Source of the DNA: Bacillota bacterium
GTDB lineage: Bacteria > Bacillota > Clostridia > Peptostreptococcales > Anaerovoracaceae
Direction of reading: 5' to 3'
Assembly (NCBI GenBank): GCA_016302925.1
Contig: JAEDMR010000048.1
Coordinates: 1-11,571, forward strand
Length of the DNA stretch: 11,571 nt
Shown one piece after another: positions 1-4,960 of the stretch. The position numbers were made by a program, and so were the translations under genes. Each line of letters begins with the position of its first letter. Position 1 is the first letter of the stretch. The notes under the pieces are model-generated. The model made no database searches and was not told where the DNA came from. It worked only from the letters and a program-made list of their open reading frames with translations.

Positions 1-1
1 A

Positions 2-502
2 GCCAACCAGCGGGATCCTCTGACCGGACTTCTGAACCGTACGGCATTTCACAAAGCCTGTGTGCAGAAGCTTGCATTGGACGGGCAGCGCTGCCTGATG
101 CTGATGCTGGACGTGGATGATTTTAAGAATTACAACGATACTTACGGTCACCCGCAGGGGGATGAACTGCTGATCAATCTGGCCAGAACGTTATCCGCTA
201 CGGTAGAGAAGAAAGGTCTGGCGGGTAGAATGGGCGGCGACGAGTTCTGCTGCCTGCTGCATATGGAACAGAATATGCCTCTGTCCCGGATTCGGAGCAT
301 GGGTGAGGAGATTCTGCGTCAGATCAATGAACAGACCGCCATGCTCACCCAAAGTCCGACGGTGTCCGCCGGTGCAGCCTGGTCGGACCCGAAGGATTCC
401 GACTTCAACAGCCTGTATGCGCGAGCCGACAGGGCCCTCTACACTGCCAAGAAACGGGGAAAAGCGCAGCTGTGGATCGAGGAGGATACACAGCCGCAGT
501 AA
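2..502 (+). CDS. GGDEF-domain protein (diguanylate cyclase), 3' end only
   Basis: The 5' end lies outside the window; the frame is open from base 2, giving about 166 residues. It begins inside the GGDEF domain at DPLTGLLNR, the usual start motif of the fold. LDVDDFKNYNDTYGHPQGD follows (metal and substrate region), then the signature GRMGGDEF, whose GGDEF is intact, so cyclic-di-GMP synthesis from two GTP is plausible. The residues before GGDEF (KKGLAGRM) do not form the RxxD inhibitory site, so classical product feedback is probably absent. The protein ends shortly after the domain (ADRALYTAKKRGKAQLW), as is normal for a C-terminal GGDEF module. Any sensor or membrane part is upstream and not visible. 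No intrinsic terminator follows the stop codon; the next promoter starts about 45 bp downstream. Confidence 0.93.
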   Translation, partial: ANQRDPLTGLLNRTAFHKACVQKLALDGQRCLMLMLDVDDFKNYNDTYGHPQGDELLINLARTLSATVEKKGLAGRMGGDEFCCLLHMEQNMPLSRIRSMGEEILRQINEQTAMLTQSPTVSAGAAWSDPKDSDFNSLYARADRALYTAKKRGKAQLWIEEDTQPQ

Positions 503-546
503 GGATTCGTTTGGATTTCGCAGTAACGGATTCGTATGCATTTCTC

Positions 547-575
547 TTGACGAAGCGGTCAGAGAATGATAGAAT
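547..575 (+). promoter_or_regulatory. Sigma-A-type promoter of the riboswitch/mntP transcript
   Basis: TTGACG at 547-552 and TAGAAT at 570-575 are separated by exactly 17 bp; each differs from the sigma-70/sigma-A consensus at one base. Transcription would start near 582, about 11 nt before the riboswitch P1 helix. That is where a riboswitch leader promoter is expected. Start site inferred, not measured. Confidence 0.8.
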
Positions 576-592
576 ATACCAGTAAAAAATCC

Positions 593-755
593 CATGAGGG
601 AGTAGCAAGCGCAAGACGTAGGCGGAAAGCCCTGCCGGAAGAATTTCGCCGGGAGAGCAGATTTTGCAGGGAGAGCAGATTTTGCCGGACGAAAGCGCAG
701 CAAGTCAACATACTGGCCGCGGGGGCCTGGCTTGCTTTAATTTGCGAGACTCATG
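593..755 (+). promoter_or_regulatory. yybP-ykoY manganese riboswitch aptamer
   Basis: The leader carries both conserved loops of the family: GGGAGTAGC (598-606) on the 5' side and GTCAACATACT (704-714) on the 3' side, followed by GCGAGACT (744-751). P1 is formed by CATGAG (593-598) with CTCATG (750-755). An inner helix pairs AGCAAG (699-704) with CTTGCT (731-736), and a GGCC/GGCC hairpin (715-718 with 724-727) closes the second loop arm. The family is known to bind Mn2+ where the two loops dock and to control Mn exporters; the gene here is mntP, which fits. The variable first arm contains an 18-bp tandem duplication (651-686). The 3' strand of P1 overlaps the first terminator, which suggests Mn-dependent read-through. 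Confidence 0.93.
651..685 (+). repeat. 18-bp tandem duplication inside the riboswitch
   Basis: The 17-nt sequence GGGAGAGCAGATTTTGC occurs at 651-667 and again at 669-685 with no mismatch, separated by one base, giving an 18-bp period. It lies between the two conserved loops, in the length-variable arm of the yybP-ykoY fold, so it probably lengthens or remodels that arm without touching the metal site. Confidence 0.9.
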
Positions 756-792
756 TATAACTGTAAAGCTATGCATGAAGTCTGTATTTTTT
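747..792 (+). terminator. Switchable intrinsic terminator 1 of the Mn riboswitch
   Basis: AGACTCATGTATA (747-759) pairs with TATGCATGAAGTCT (770-783): 13 pairs including one G-U, with A778 bulged. A run of six T follows at 787-792 after GTA. The 5' arm contains 750-755, the 3' strand of aptamer P1, so terminator and P1 are mutually exclusive. In this family Mn2+ stabilises P1; the expected outcome is therefore termination at low Mn and read-through into mntP at high Mn. Confidence 0.8.
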
Positions 793-800
793 GAAATTGA

Positions 801-836
801 CCCAGGTATGGCATTGCAGCTTTGCCTGGGTTTTTT
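801..836 (+). terminator. Second intrinsic terminator in the mntP leader
   Basis: CCCAGG (801-806) pairs with CCTGGG (825-830); the stem continues with a G-U, an A-T, one mismatch and a short GC top, and six T follow at 831-836. It is only 8 nt beyond the T-run of terminator 1 and 48 nt before the mntP start. Its 3' arm is complementary to the loop and 3' arm of terminator 1 (763-774), a possible antiterminator pairing. Confidence 0.8.
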
Positions 837-883
837 GCATGAAAAATCAGAATCATCACAAAATTCGGATGGAGGAAAAATCG

Positions 884-1468
884 ATGGAATGGAATCTCAT
901 TTTTTTCTTTAACAGTGTACTTCTCGGTGTGGGACTGGCCATGGACGCATTTTCCGTGTCCCTGGCCAACGGACTGGGGAAACCGGATATGAAGCGTGGC
1001 AGAATGTGCAGCATCGCCGGAGTATTCGCTTCCTTTCAGGCGCTGATGCCGATGATCGGCTGGATCTGCGTCCATACCATCGTGGAATATTTCAAGTCCT
1101 TTGAATCCTGGATCCCATGGATCGCCCTGGCACTACTTGGATTCATCGGAGGCAAGATGCTTCTGGAAGGTCTCCGGCCTTCTGACGGAGAAGAAGAAAA
1201 AACGGAGGTGGGCCTGACCGCCCTGCTGGTGCAGGGGGTGGCTACCTCCATCGATGCGCTTTCCGTAGGGTTTACCATTGCGGAATACGGCCTGCTGATG
1301 GCGCTGGTTTGTGCCTTGATTATCGCAGCCGTGACGTTCGCAATCTGTATGGGCGGCCTGGCCATCGGGAAACAGGCCGGAACGAAACTATCCGGGAAAG
1401 CAGCTGTTCTGGGCGGTATCATTCTCATCGTCATCGGACTGGAAATCTTCATCACCGGCGTGTTCTGA
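884..1468 (+). CDS. mntP: Manganese efflux pump MntP
   Basis: A 194-residue integral membrane protein of the MntP family (formerly DUF204/YebN), close to the 188 residues of the E. coli protein. It exports Mn2+ across the cytoplasmic membrane. The family's internal duplication is visible: GLAMDAFSVSLANG (about 17-30) and ATSIDALSVGF (about 120-130) each place an Asp-Ala-x-Ser motif in a hydrophobic helix, with D21 and D124 as the likely metal-site acids. About six hydrophobic segments are split by a charged loop near 98-109 (PSDGEEEKTEVG). The start at 884 is chosen because GGAGG (871-875) lies 8 nt upstream. The same frame is open further upstream (TTG at 791, ATG at 839 and 869), but those would overlap the leader terminator or leave no ribosome-binding site. 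The manganese riboswitch upstream gives independent support and implies induction by excess Mn2+. Confidence 0.96.
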   Translation: MEWNLIFFFNSVLLGVGLAMDAFSVSLANGLGKPDMKRGRMCSIAGVFASFQALMPMIGWICVHTIVEYFKSFESWIPWIALALLGFIGGKMLLEGLRPSDGEEEKTEVGLTALLVQGVATSIDALSVGFTIAEYGLLMALVCALIIAAVTFAICMGGLAIGKQAGTKLSGKAAVLGGIILIVIGLEIFITGVF

Positions 1469-1536
1469 TCGGTGATGGCGGGTCGGGTTGTGGACACTCG
1501 GCATGGAAGGCCGGGTCGGTCACACTCGCCGGGCGA

Positions 1537-1908
1537 TTACACCCGCCGGGCCAGAGCGCTGCCTGCCAGCACACCGAAGATGCATGCGCTGAAACTGAGT
1601 ATCATATAAAGCAGGGCCATACCGGTCCTGTTTTCGTTTATCAGCGTGAAGTTCTCCAGCGCAAAGGTGGAGAATGTGGTGAATCCTCCGCAAAGCCCTA
1701 CTTTCAGAAACAGCGTGGCAGGGTCTCCGGCGGCGTTCCGGTCCGCAGCGATCTGAGAAACGAATCCGATAAGAAAGGAACCCAGCAGATTGATGCAAAA
1801 AGTGGTCAGCGGAAATCCCGAAGGCTGCCCCAAAGGCAGCATGCCCGCCAGATAGCGGAGTACAGCGCCGAGAAAGCCGCCGGCACCAACGGCTAGAATG
1901 TTGATCAT
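1537..1908 (-). CDS. crcB: Fluoride channel FluC/CrcB
   Basis: A 123-residue four-helix membrane protein of the CrcB/Fluc family, which works as a dual-topology dimer and lets F- leave the cytoplasm. Hallmarks are all present: GGFLGAVLRY (10-19), NLLGSFLIG (40-48) with the pore Asn, and GGFTTFSTFALE (74-85) carrying the TM3 break and the Phe residues lining the pores. The start at 1908 has AGAGGG eight bases upstream on the minus strand (1917-1922); an upstream in-frame extension to 1953 lacks a good ribosome-binding site. Only one copy is seen, so either a homodimer forms or a partner lies elsewhere. It converges on mntP, with 68 bp between the stop codons. I found no fluoride (crcB-motif) riboswitch upstream, so regulation by F- is not evident. 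A short 17-bp-period duplication spans its stop codon (about 1522-1551). Confidence 0.95.
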   Translation of the reverse strand: MINILAVGAGGFLGAVLRYLAGMLPLGQPSGFPLTTFCINLLGSFLIGFVSQIAADRNAAGDPATLFLKVGLCGGFTTFSTFALENFTLINENRTGMALLYMILSFSACIFGVLAGSALARRV

Positions 1909-1934
1909 GTCATAAACCCTCTTATAAAAAATTG

Positions 1935-2205
1935 CACGCCCAAAGTGACGCAAAACGCACTTTTTTTTAGCGATTGGCGTGTATAGATCCTCTAGGTATG
2001 GGTAAAAATGGAAACATTAAACTGGTAAAAACACACAATCGTCATGTCGAAATGTAAGTTTATGGATTAATGTCCTGAAAATGTAATCCGCTCTGCAACA
2101 GAAACAAACAAAAAATGGATTTAAATGTAAAAGTATACAGGTTATTGATGATACCTAGAGGTTCTAGGTGACGCTTTTTTGATAAAAAAAGGTCATTTGG
2201 CGTCC
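1935..2205. repeat. MITE-like element with imperfect terminal inverted repeats
   Basis: This fills most of the gene-free gap 1909-2239. CCTCTAGGTAT at 1989-1999 reappears inverted at 2151-2161. Outward from there the flanks match each other in inverted order, though gapped: TAGA, GCGT, a C plus T-run, TGAC, AAA and ACGCC appear in the same sequence on both sides (1935-1999 and 2151-2205). Each flank also folds on itself: CACGCC/GGCGTG (1935-1940 with 1976-1981) on the left; GACGC/GCGTC (2170-2174 with 2200-2204) and ACCTAGA/TCTAGGT (2153-2159 with 2163-2169) on the right. The AT-rich centre (2000-2150) has no open frame of note, three copies of AAATGTAA (2050, 2079, 2123) and a GGATTA/TAATCC pair (2064-2069, 2084-2089). 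No clear target duplication was seen. It could instead be paired terminators that look alike by chance. Confidence 0.45.
1942..1968 (+). terminator. Intrinsic terminator reading rightward, beyond crcB
   Basis: AAAGTG (1942-1947) pairs with CACTTT (1958-1963); two more pairs (CG with CG) follow after a bulged A1948 and close a 5-nt loop. Eight T run from 1961 to 1968. The orientation is plus-strand, yet the nearest plus-strand gene is mntP, whose stop is about 470 bp upstream. It may therefore end mntP transcripts that cross crcB in antisense, or simply be part of the inverted-repeat element. Confidence 0.55.
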
Positions 2206-2239
2206 TTTTTTGTTTGCAAAATCTTTTCTCCCGGGGTTT

Positions 2240-3469
2240 TCATTCCGACTGCCCGCCAGCCGACTCCTGATGCCCGCCAGCCGACTTCTGCTGCCCGCCA
2301 GCCGGCGTCAGCTGGTCGATGGTCGGGTGCACTTGATAGAAATCCCGGAGGGCTTCGTACTGCTGCTGAGCCCGGGCGGCCTTCCAGGCCGCCTGCTTGC
2401 CAATGGCAGGAGACTTGACAACCTTAATCATGATGTTTCTGGCAGTGTGCTCCAGACTGGTGAATTCGATCATGGCCACATCGTAGCCGCAGGCTTCCAG
2501 CTTCAGGCCCCGCAGGCCGTCTGTCAGATATTCCGTGAGGCGGTCCTTCAGAATACCGTGCTTCAGCATGGGCTGGTGCACCTCGCTTCGGATCTGGCTG
2601 AACAGCTCGTGCTGACAGCATGGTACGCTTAAGATCACCCGGGTATTCCAGGACACTGCATTGATCAGGGCATAGTCCGTGGCAGTGTCGCAGGCGTGAA
2701 GGGTCACCACCATATCGGCGTGGTCGCTGGTATAATCGGCGATGTCCCCCATGAGGAACTGAAGACCATCATACCGGAGATCTGAAGCTACTTTGCTGCA
2801 GAATTCGATCACATCGGTTTTCAGATCCAGACCGATGATCTCCACGTTGCGCTGCTTCAGCACCTTCAGATAATAGTAGATGGCAAAGGTCAGATAGGCC
2901 TTGCCGCAGCCGAAATCGATGATTCGCAGCGGCCGTCCGTCAGGATAGACGGGCAGCGATGGGAACACGTCCTCTACGATCTCCAGGTACCGGTTGATCT
3001 GGCGAAACTTACCGTAATGCTTCTTGAACACCCGGCCGTCCCGGTCCATGACCCCAAGACGAATGAGAAAATCGCAGGGCTCCCCGTCCGGGATGATGTA
3101 GTTTTTCTTTTTATTATGGGCAAGGCTCTCCTGTTTTTTCGTGCCGGTTTTTCGGGAAATACGAGGCGTTTCCGGTTTGGAAGCCAGGATCTGCATGTCC
3201 TCGCCTTCCAGAAACACGTTGATCTGCTTAAACTGCTCACCGATCAGAGAAAGGGACCGGCTGACCGCCTCTTCCGCAGAAAGGTTTTCGTGTGTCACTT
3301 TTTTCTCCCAGGTGTATTCCACCTGAAACAGCAGCTGACCGCCGATGGTGACCGGGCGGATCAATGCCTTCTGGCATTCCTGCGTTTTTTTTCGTTTGTC
3401 GCTGAAGATCATTTTGATCAGCCGGCCACCGCTGAAAATCTCCTCAAAGACAGGGGTAAGTTTATTCAT
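2240..3469 (-). CDS. SAM-dependent methyltransferase, PF13679 (Methyltransf_32) type
   Basis: A 409-residue cytosolic protein. The N-terminal 110 residues form a basic region I do not recognise. The Rossmann methyltransferase follows: IIDFGCGKAYLTFAI (183-197) is motif I for SAM binding, GLDLK (213-217) the acidic end of strand 2, LHACDTATDYAL (257-268) the motif IV-like segment typical of PF13679, and SVPCCQHEL (281-289) a second hallmark. Relatives of this domain include METTL25/RRNAD1-like proteins; the substrate is unknown and I do not assign one. The C-terminal 20 residues are a repetitive hydrophilic tail (AGGQQKS, AGGHQES, AGGQSE) encoded by a 21-bp tandem repeat and probably disordered. 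AGG-rich ribosome-binding site GGAGG (3477-3481) lies 7 nt before the ATG. It is monocistronic, divergent from the DUF937 gene. No convincing terminator follows on the minus strand except the nested hairpin at 2170-2204. Confidence 0.85.
   Translation of the reverse strand: MNKLTPVFEEIFSGGRLIKMIFSDKRKKTQECQKALIRPVTIGGQLLFQVEYTWEKKVTHENLSAEEAVSRSLSLIGEQFKQINVFLEGEDMQILASKPETPRISRKTGTKKQESLAHNKKKNYIIPDGEPCDFLIRLGVMDRDGRVFKKHYGKFRQINRYLEIVEDVFPSLPVYPDGRPLRIIDFGCGKAYLTFAIYYYLKVLKQRNVEIIGLDLKTDVIEFCSKVASDLRYDGLQFLMGDIADYTSDHADMVVTLHACDTATDYALINAVSWNTRVILSVPCCQHELFSQIRSEVHQPMLKHGILKDRLTEYLTDGLRGLKLEACGYDVAMIEFTSLEHTARNIMIKVVKSPAIGKQAAWKAARAQQQYEALRDFYQVHPTIDQLTPAGGQQKSAGGHQESAGGQSE
2250..2312 (-). 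repeat. Three 21-bp tandem repeats encoding the methyltransferase tail
   Basis: Copies lie at 2250-2270, 2271-2291 and 2292-2312. Each begins TGCCCGCCAGCCG on the plus strand; copies 1 and 2 differ at two bases and copy 3 diverges in its last third. Because 21 is a multiple of three, copy-number change adds or removes seven residues without a frameshift. Confidence 0.9.
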
Positions 3470-3508
3470 ATAATATCCTCCGATGGGTTAATTCGAAATA
3501 TCCATTCC

Positions 3509-3517
3509 AGTATAGCA
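3509..3517 (-). promoter_or_regulatory. Extended -10 promoter for the methyltransferase gene
   Basis: Read on the minus strand this is TGCTATACT: a TG-N extended -10 with a TATACT hexamer. No good -35 hexamer lies 17 bp upstream, which is common for extended -10 promoters. It would give a leader of roughly 30-35 nt before the ATG at 3469. Prediction from sequence only. Confidence 0.5.
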
Positions 3518-3558
3518 CAAATCCGACACGGTTTCACGGGGATTTTTAGAGGATTCTG

Positions 3559-3587
3559 TTGTTTCCCACCGACGGCTGTGATAAAAT
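3559..3587 (+). promoter_or_regulatory. Promoter for the DUF937 gene
   Basis: TTGTTT (3559-3564) and TAAAAT (3582-3587) are separated by 17 bp. The ATG is 34 bp beyond the -10 box, leaving room for the AGGAGG ribosome-binding site. It sits back to back with the methyltransferase promoter in the 151-bp divergent intergenic region. Confidence 0.6.
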
Positions 3588-3620
3588 CACATCAAACCCA
3601 AACTTACAGGAGGACAGAAA

Positions 3621-4166
3621 ATGGACATCAAAGACATCTTATCCGGTTCCAGCGTGAAACAGATTGCGAAAGCCGTCGGTATCGATGAAAAATCCGCAGA
3701 AGCTGCACTGAAAAAAGCAGTTCCTGCTCTGCTGGAGAACATGTCCGGCAATTCGAAAAAAAGCGGCGGCGCCCAGGCTTTGCAGAAAGCACTCATGGCC
3801 CATGCCGACGATGACGACGACGTGAATCAGATCGACCGGAAGGACGGTGCGAAGATCATCAGCCACATCCTCGGCGATAACGCGGCAGACGTGAAGAAGA
3901 GCCTGTCCAAAGCCGGCGGCCTGGACAGCAGCAAGGTGGACGACCTTCTGTCCATCGCAGGTCCTATGGTCATGAAATCCGTGGGCCAGAAGACCAAATC
4001 CAAGTCCAAATCCGGAGATCTGGATCTGGAGGATCTGCTGAAGGACGTGATGAAGGACGGACTGGATCCGGGCGATCTGAAAAAAATCGCATCGAAAATC
4101 GACGCCGACGACGTAAAGGACGCGGCGGAGGCAGTCAGCAAGCTTTTCGGAAACTTCAAGAAATAA
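3621..4166 (+). CDS. DUF937 family protein
   Basis: A 181-residue soluble protein matching the DUF937 (YidB-like) pattern: an N-terminal helical segment with IAKAVGIDEKSAEAALKKAVPALLENM (about 15-41), then an Asp-rich linker (HADDDDDVN) and a second unit KDGAKIISHILGDNAADVKKSLSKAGGLDSSKVDDLLSIAGPMVMKSV (about 74-121), as in other members. The C-terminal third is highly charged, alternating Lys/Ser and Asp/Leu (KSKSKSGDLDLEDLLKD; DADDVKDAAEAV). No signal peptide or membrane helix is visible. Molecular function of the family is not established and I do not guess one. AGGAGG (3608-3613) is 7 nt before the ATG. It is a single-gene unit bounded by its own promoter and a strong terminator at 4202. 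Confidence 0.85.
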   Translation: MDIKDILSGSSVKQIAKAVGIDEKSAEAALKKAVPALLENMSGNSKKSGGAQALQKALMAHADDDDDVNQIDRKDGAKIISHILGDNAADVKKSLSKAGGLDSSKVDDLLSIAGPMVMKSVGQKTKSKSKSGDLDLEDLLKDVMKDGLDPGDLKKIASKIDADDVKDAAEAVSKLFGNFKK

Positions 4167-4169
4167 TTT

Positions 4170-4197
4170 TTTGCAAAATCCGCACTTTGCAAAATCC
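4170..4197 (+). repeat. 12-bp direct repeat after the DUF937 gene
   Basis: TTTGCAAAATCC occurs at 4170-4181 and 4186-4197, a 16-bp period. The first 11 bases also occur at 2213-2223, just beyond the methyltransferase stop. Function unknown; too short to be strong evidence of anything. Confidence 0.6.
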
Positions 4198-4201
4198 CCA
4201 T

Positions 4202-4231
4202 GCCGGAGGTTTTCGGAACCCCCGGCTTTTT
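4202..4231 (+). terminator. Intrinsic terminator of the DUF937 gene
   Basis: GCCGG (4202-4206) pairs with CCGGC (4222-4226); after one mismatch GGTT (4208-4211) pairs with AACC (4217-4220), closing a 5-nt loop. Five T follow at 4227-4231. It lies between convergent genes but has a T-run only in the plus direction. Confidence 0.9.
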
Positions 4232-4268
4232 CGTTTTTCAGGGCAGCCGCGGTGAGGCGTGGGGGAGG

Positions 4269-4811
4269 TTACGGTTCCACGAAAGGAACACCCAGAATGT
4301 CCGCCACGGACAGTGCCAGATTCCTGCCGATGGCTTCGATATTATTGATGATCCAGTTGGCGTCTTCCCAGTTGTCATGATAGGCGACTTCGACAAGGAC
4401 GGCAGGGGCTTCGGTCCGGCGCAGTTCCGCCAGGGTGGTGGTGGGAACCACGGAGACCAGGTCCGGCAGCGGGTAGATCTGCCGCAGGTTGTTGGCGATG
4501 ATCTCAGCGGCGGAGCGGCCGCGGGTGCTGGTGGCGTAGTAGTAGACGTCGGGACCCCGGAGCATGCCGGCCAGATTCGGCGGTGCAGCGTTGGAATGAA
4601 CGGCCAGATGGAAATCGTAGGTTCCCGCGTTGGAATTGGCGATGGAGTCGGCCACGGTTCCACCCGGATCATTCCTCACGAAGTCGATGCCGCTGGCTCT
4701 TAAGTAAGGAATCATGGCGTCGACAATGAGGTTGGCGTAATATTCCTCGCTGTTTCCGGTGACATATGTGTTATATTCCTGGGTGGAAGGACTTAAGTAC
4801 ACGGTAGGCAT
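4269..4811 (-). CDS. N-acetylmuramoyl-L-alanine amidase (Amidase_3-like), non-canonical zinc site
   Basis: 180 residues, a bare catalytic domain that would cleave the bond between N-acetylmuramic acid and L-alanine in peptidoglycan. Amidase_3 features seen: LAVHSNAAP (69-77) with the zinc His H72, and APAVLVEVAYHDN (135-147) with the catalytic Glu E141. The first motif is unusual: the usual D-P-G-H-G-G segment is replaced by YLSPSTQEYN (5-14), with no His; E22 or E23 occupies the place of the second zinc ligand. From memory this SPSTQ form recurs in clostridial proteins, so it is probably a subfamily trait, not decay. No signal peptide is present, so access to the wall would need cell lysis, a holin-like route or an atypical export. 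The start has AGGAGG (4819-4824) 7 nt upstream. A possible minus-strand -10 (TATACT, 4834-4839) lacks a good -35. It stands alone and divergent from typA. Confidence 0.85.
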   Translation of the reverse strand: MPTVYLSPSTQEYNTYVTGNSEEYYANLIVDAMIPYLRASGIDFVRNDPGGTVADSIANSNAGTYDFHLAVHSNAAPPNLAGMLRGPDVYYYATSTRGRSAAEIIANNLRQIYPLPDLVSVVPTTTLAELRRTEAPAVLVEVAYHDNWEDANWIINNIEAIGRNLALSVADILGVPFVEP

Positions 4812-4862
4812 AGGCGAACCTCCTTTTTTTGAAAGTATACATGTTATACTATGCGCTTTTCA

Positions 4863-4891
4863 TTGAAATTGTCCTCTTTTTGTGGTAAAAT
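4863..4891 (+). promoter_or_regulatory. Promoter of typA (and possibly typA-mscS-pyc)
   Basis: TTGAAA (4863-4868) and TAAAAT (4886-4891) with exactly 17 bp between. Transcription would start near 4898, giving a leader of about 60 nt before the ATG at 4961. This also argues against the upstream in-frame ATG at 4895 as translation start. Confidence 0.75.
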
Positions 4892-4960
4892 ATTATGTCA
4901 TTGAGTAAATTTTCAAGTAAGTGTCAATTGAATGAAGATAGACAGAAAGAAGGACAAAAT

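Noticed and set aside
566..760. Small plus-strand open frame through the mntP leader
   Set aside because: It coincides with the riboswitch, whose conserved loops and helices explain the sequence better than coding.
791..883. N-terminal extension of mntP from TTG 791, ATG 839 or ATG 869
   Set aside because: The extension would cover the second leader terminator; ATG 884 has a GGAGG at 8 nt and gives the normal family length.
2170..2211. Plus-strand terminator at the right end of the inverted-repeat element (GACGC/GCGTC then six T)
   Set aside because: Only five outer pairs around a 25-nt AT interior and no plus-strand gene just upstream; treated as part of the element.
1909..2239. Fluoride riboswitch upstream of crcB
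   Set aside because: Searched the minus strand for the conserved GGxGATGG-type start and its pseudoknot partner; neither was found.
2250..2312. CRISPR-like array in the GC-rich 21-bp repeats
   Set aside because: The repeats are contiguous with no spacers and lie in frame within the methyltransferase gene.
4895..4960. 22-residue N-terminal extension of TypA
   Set aside because: It begins at the predicted transcription start with no ribosome-binding site, whereas 4961 has AAGGA 6 nt upstream.
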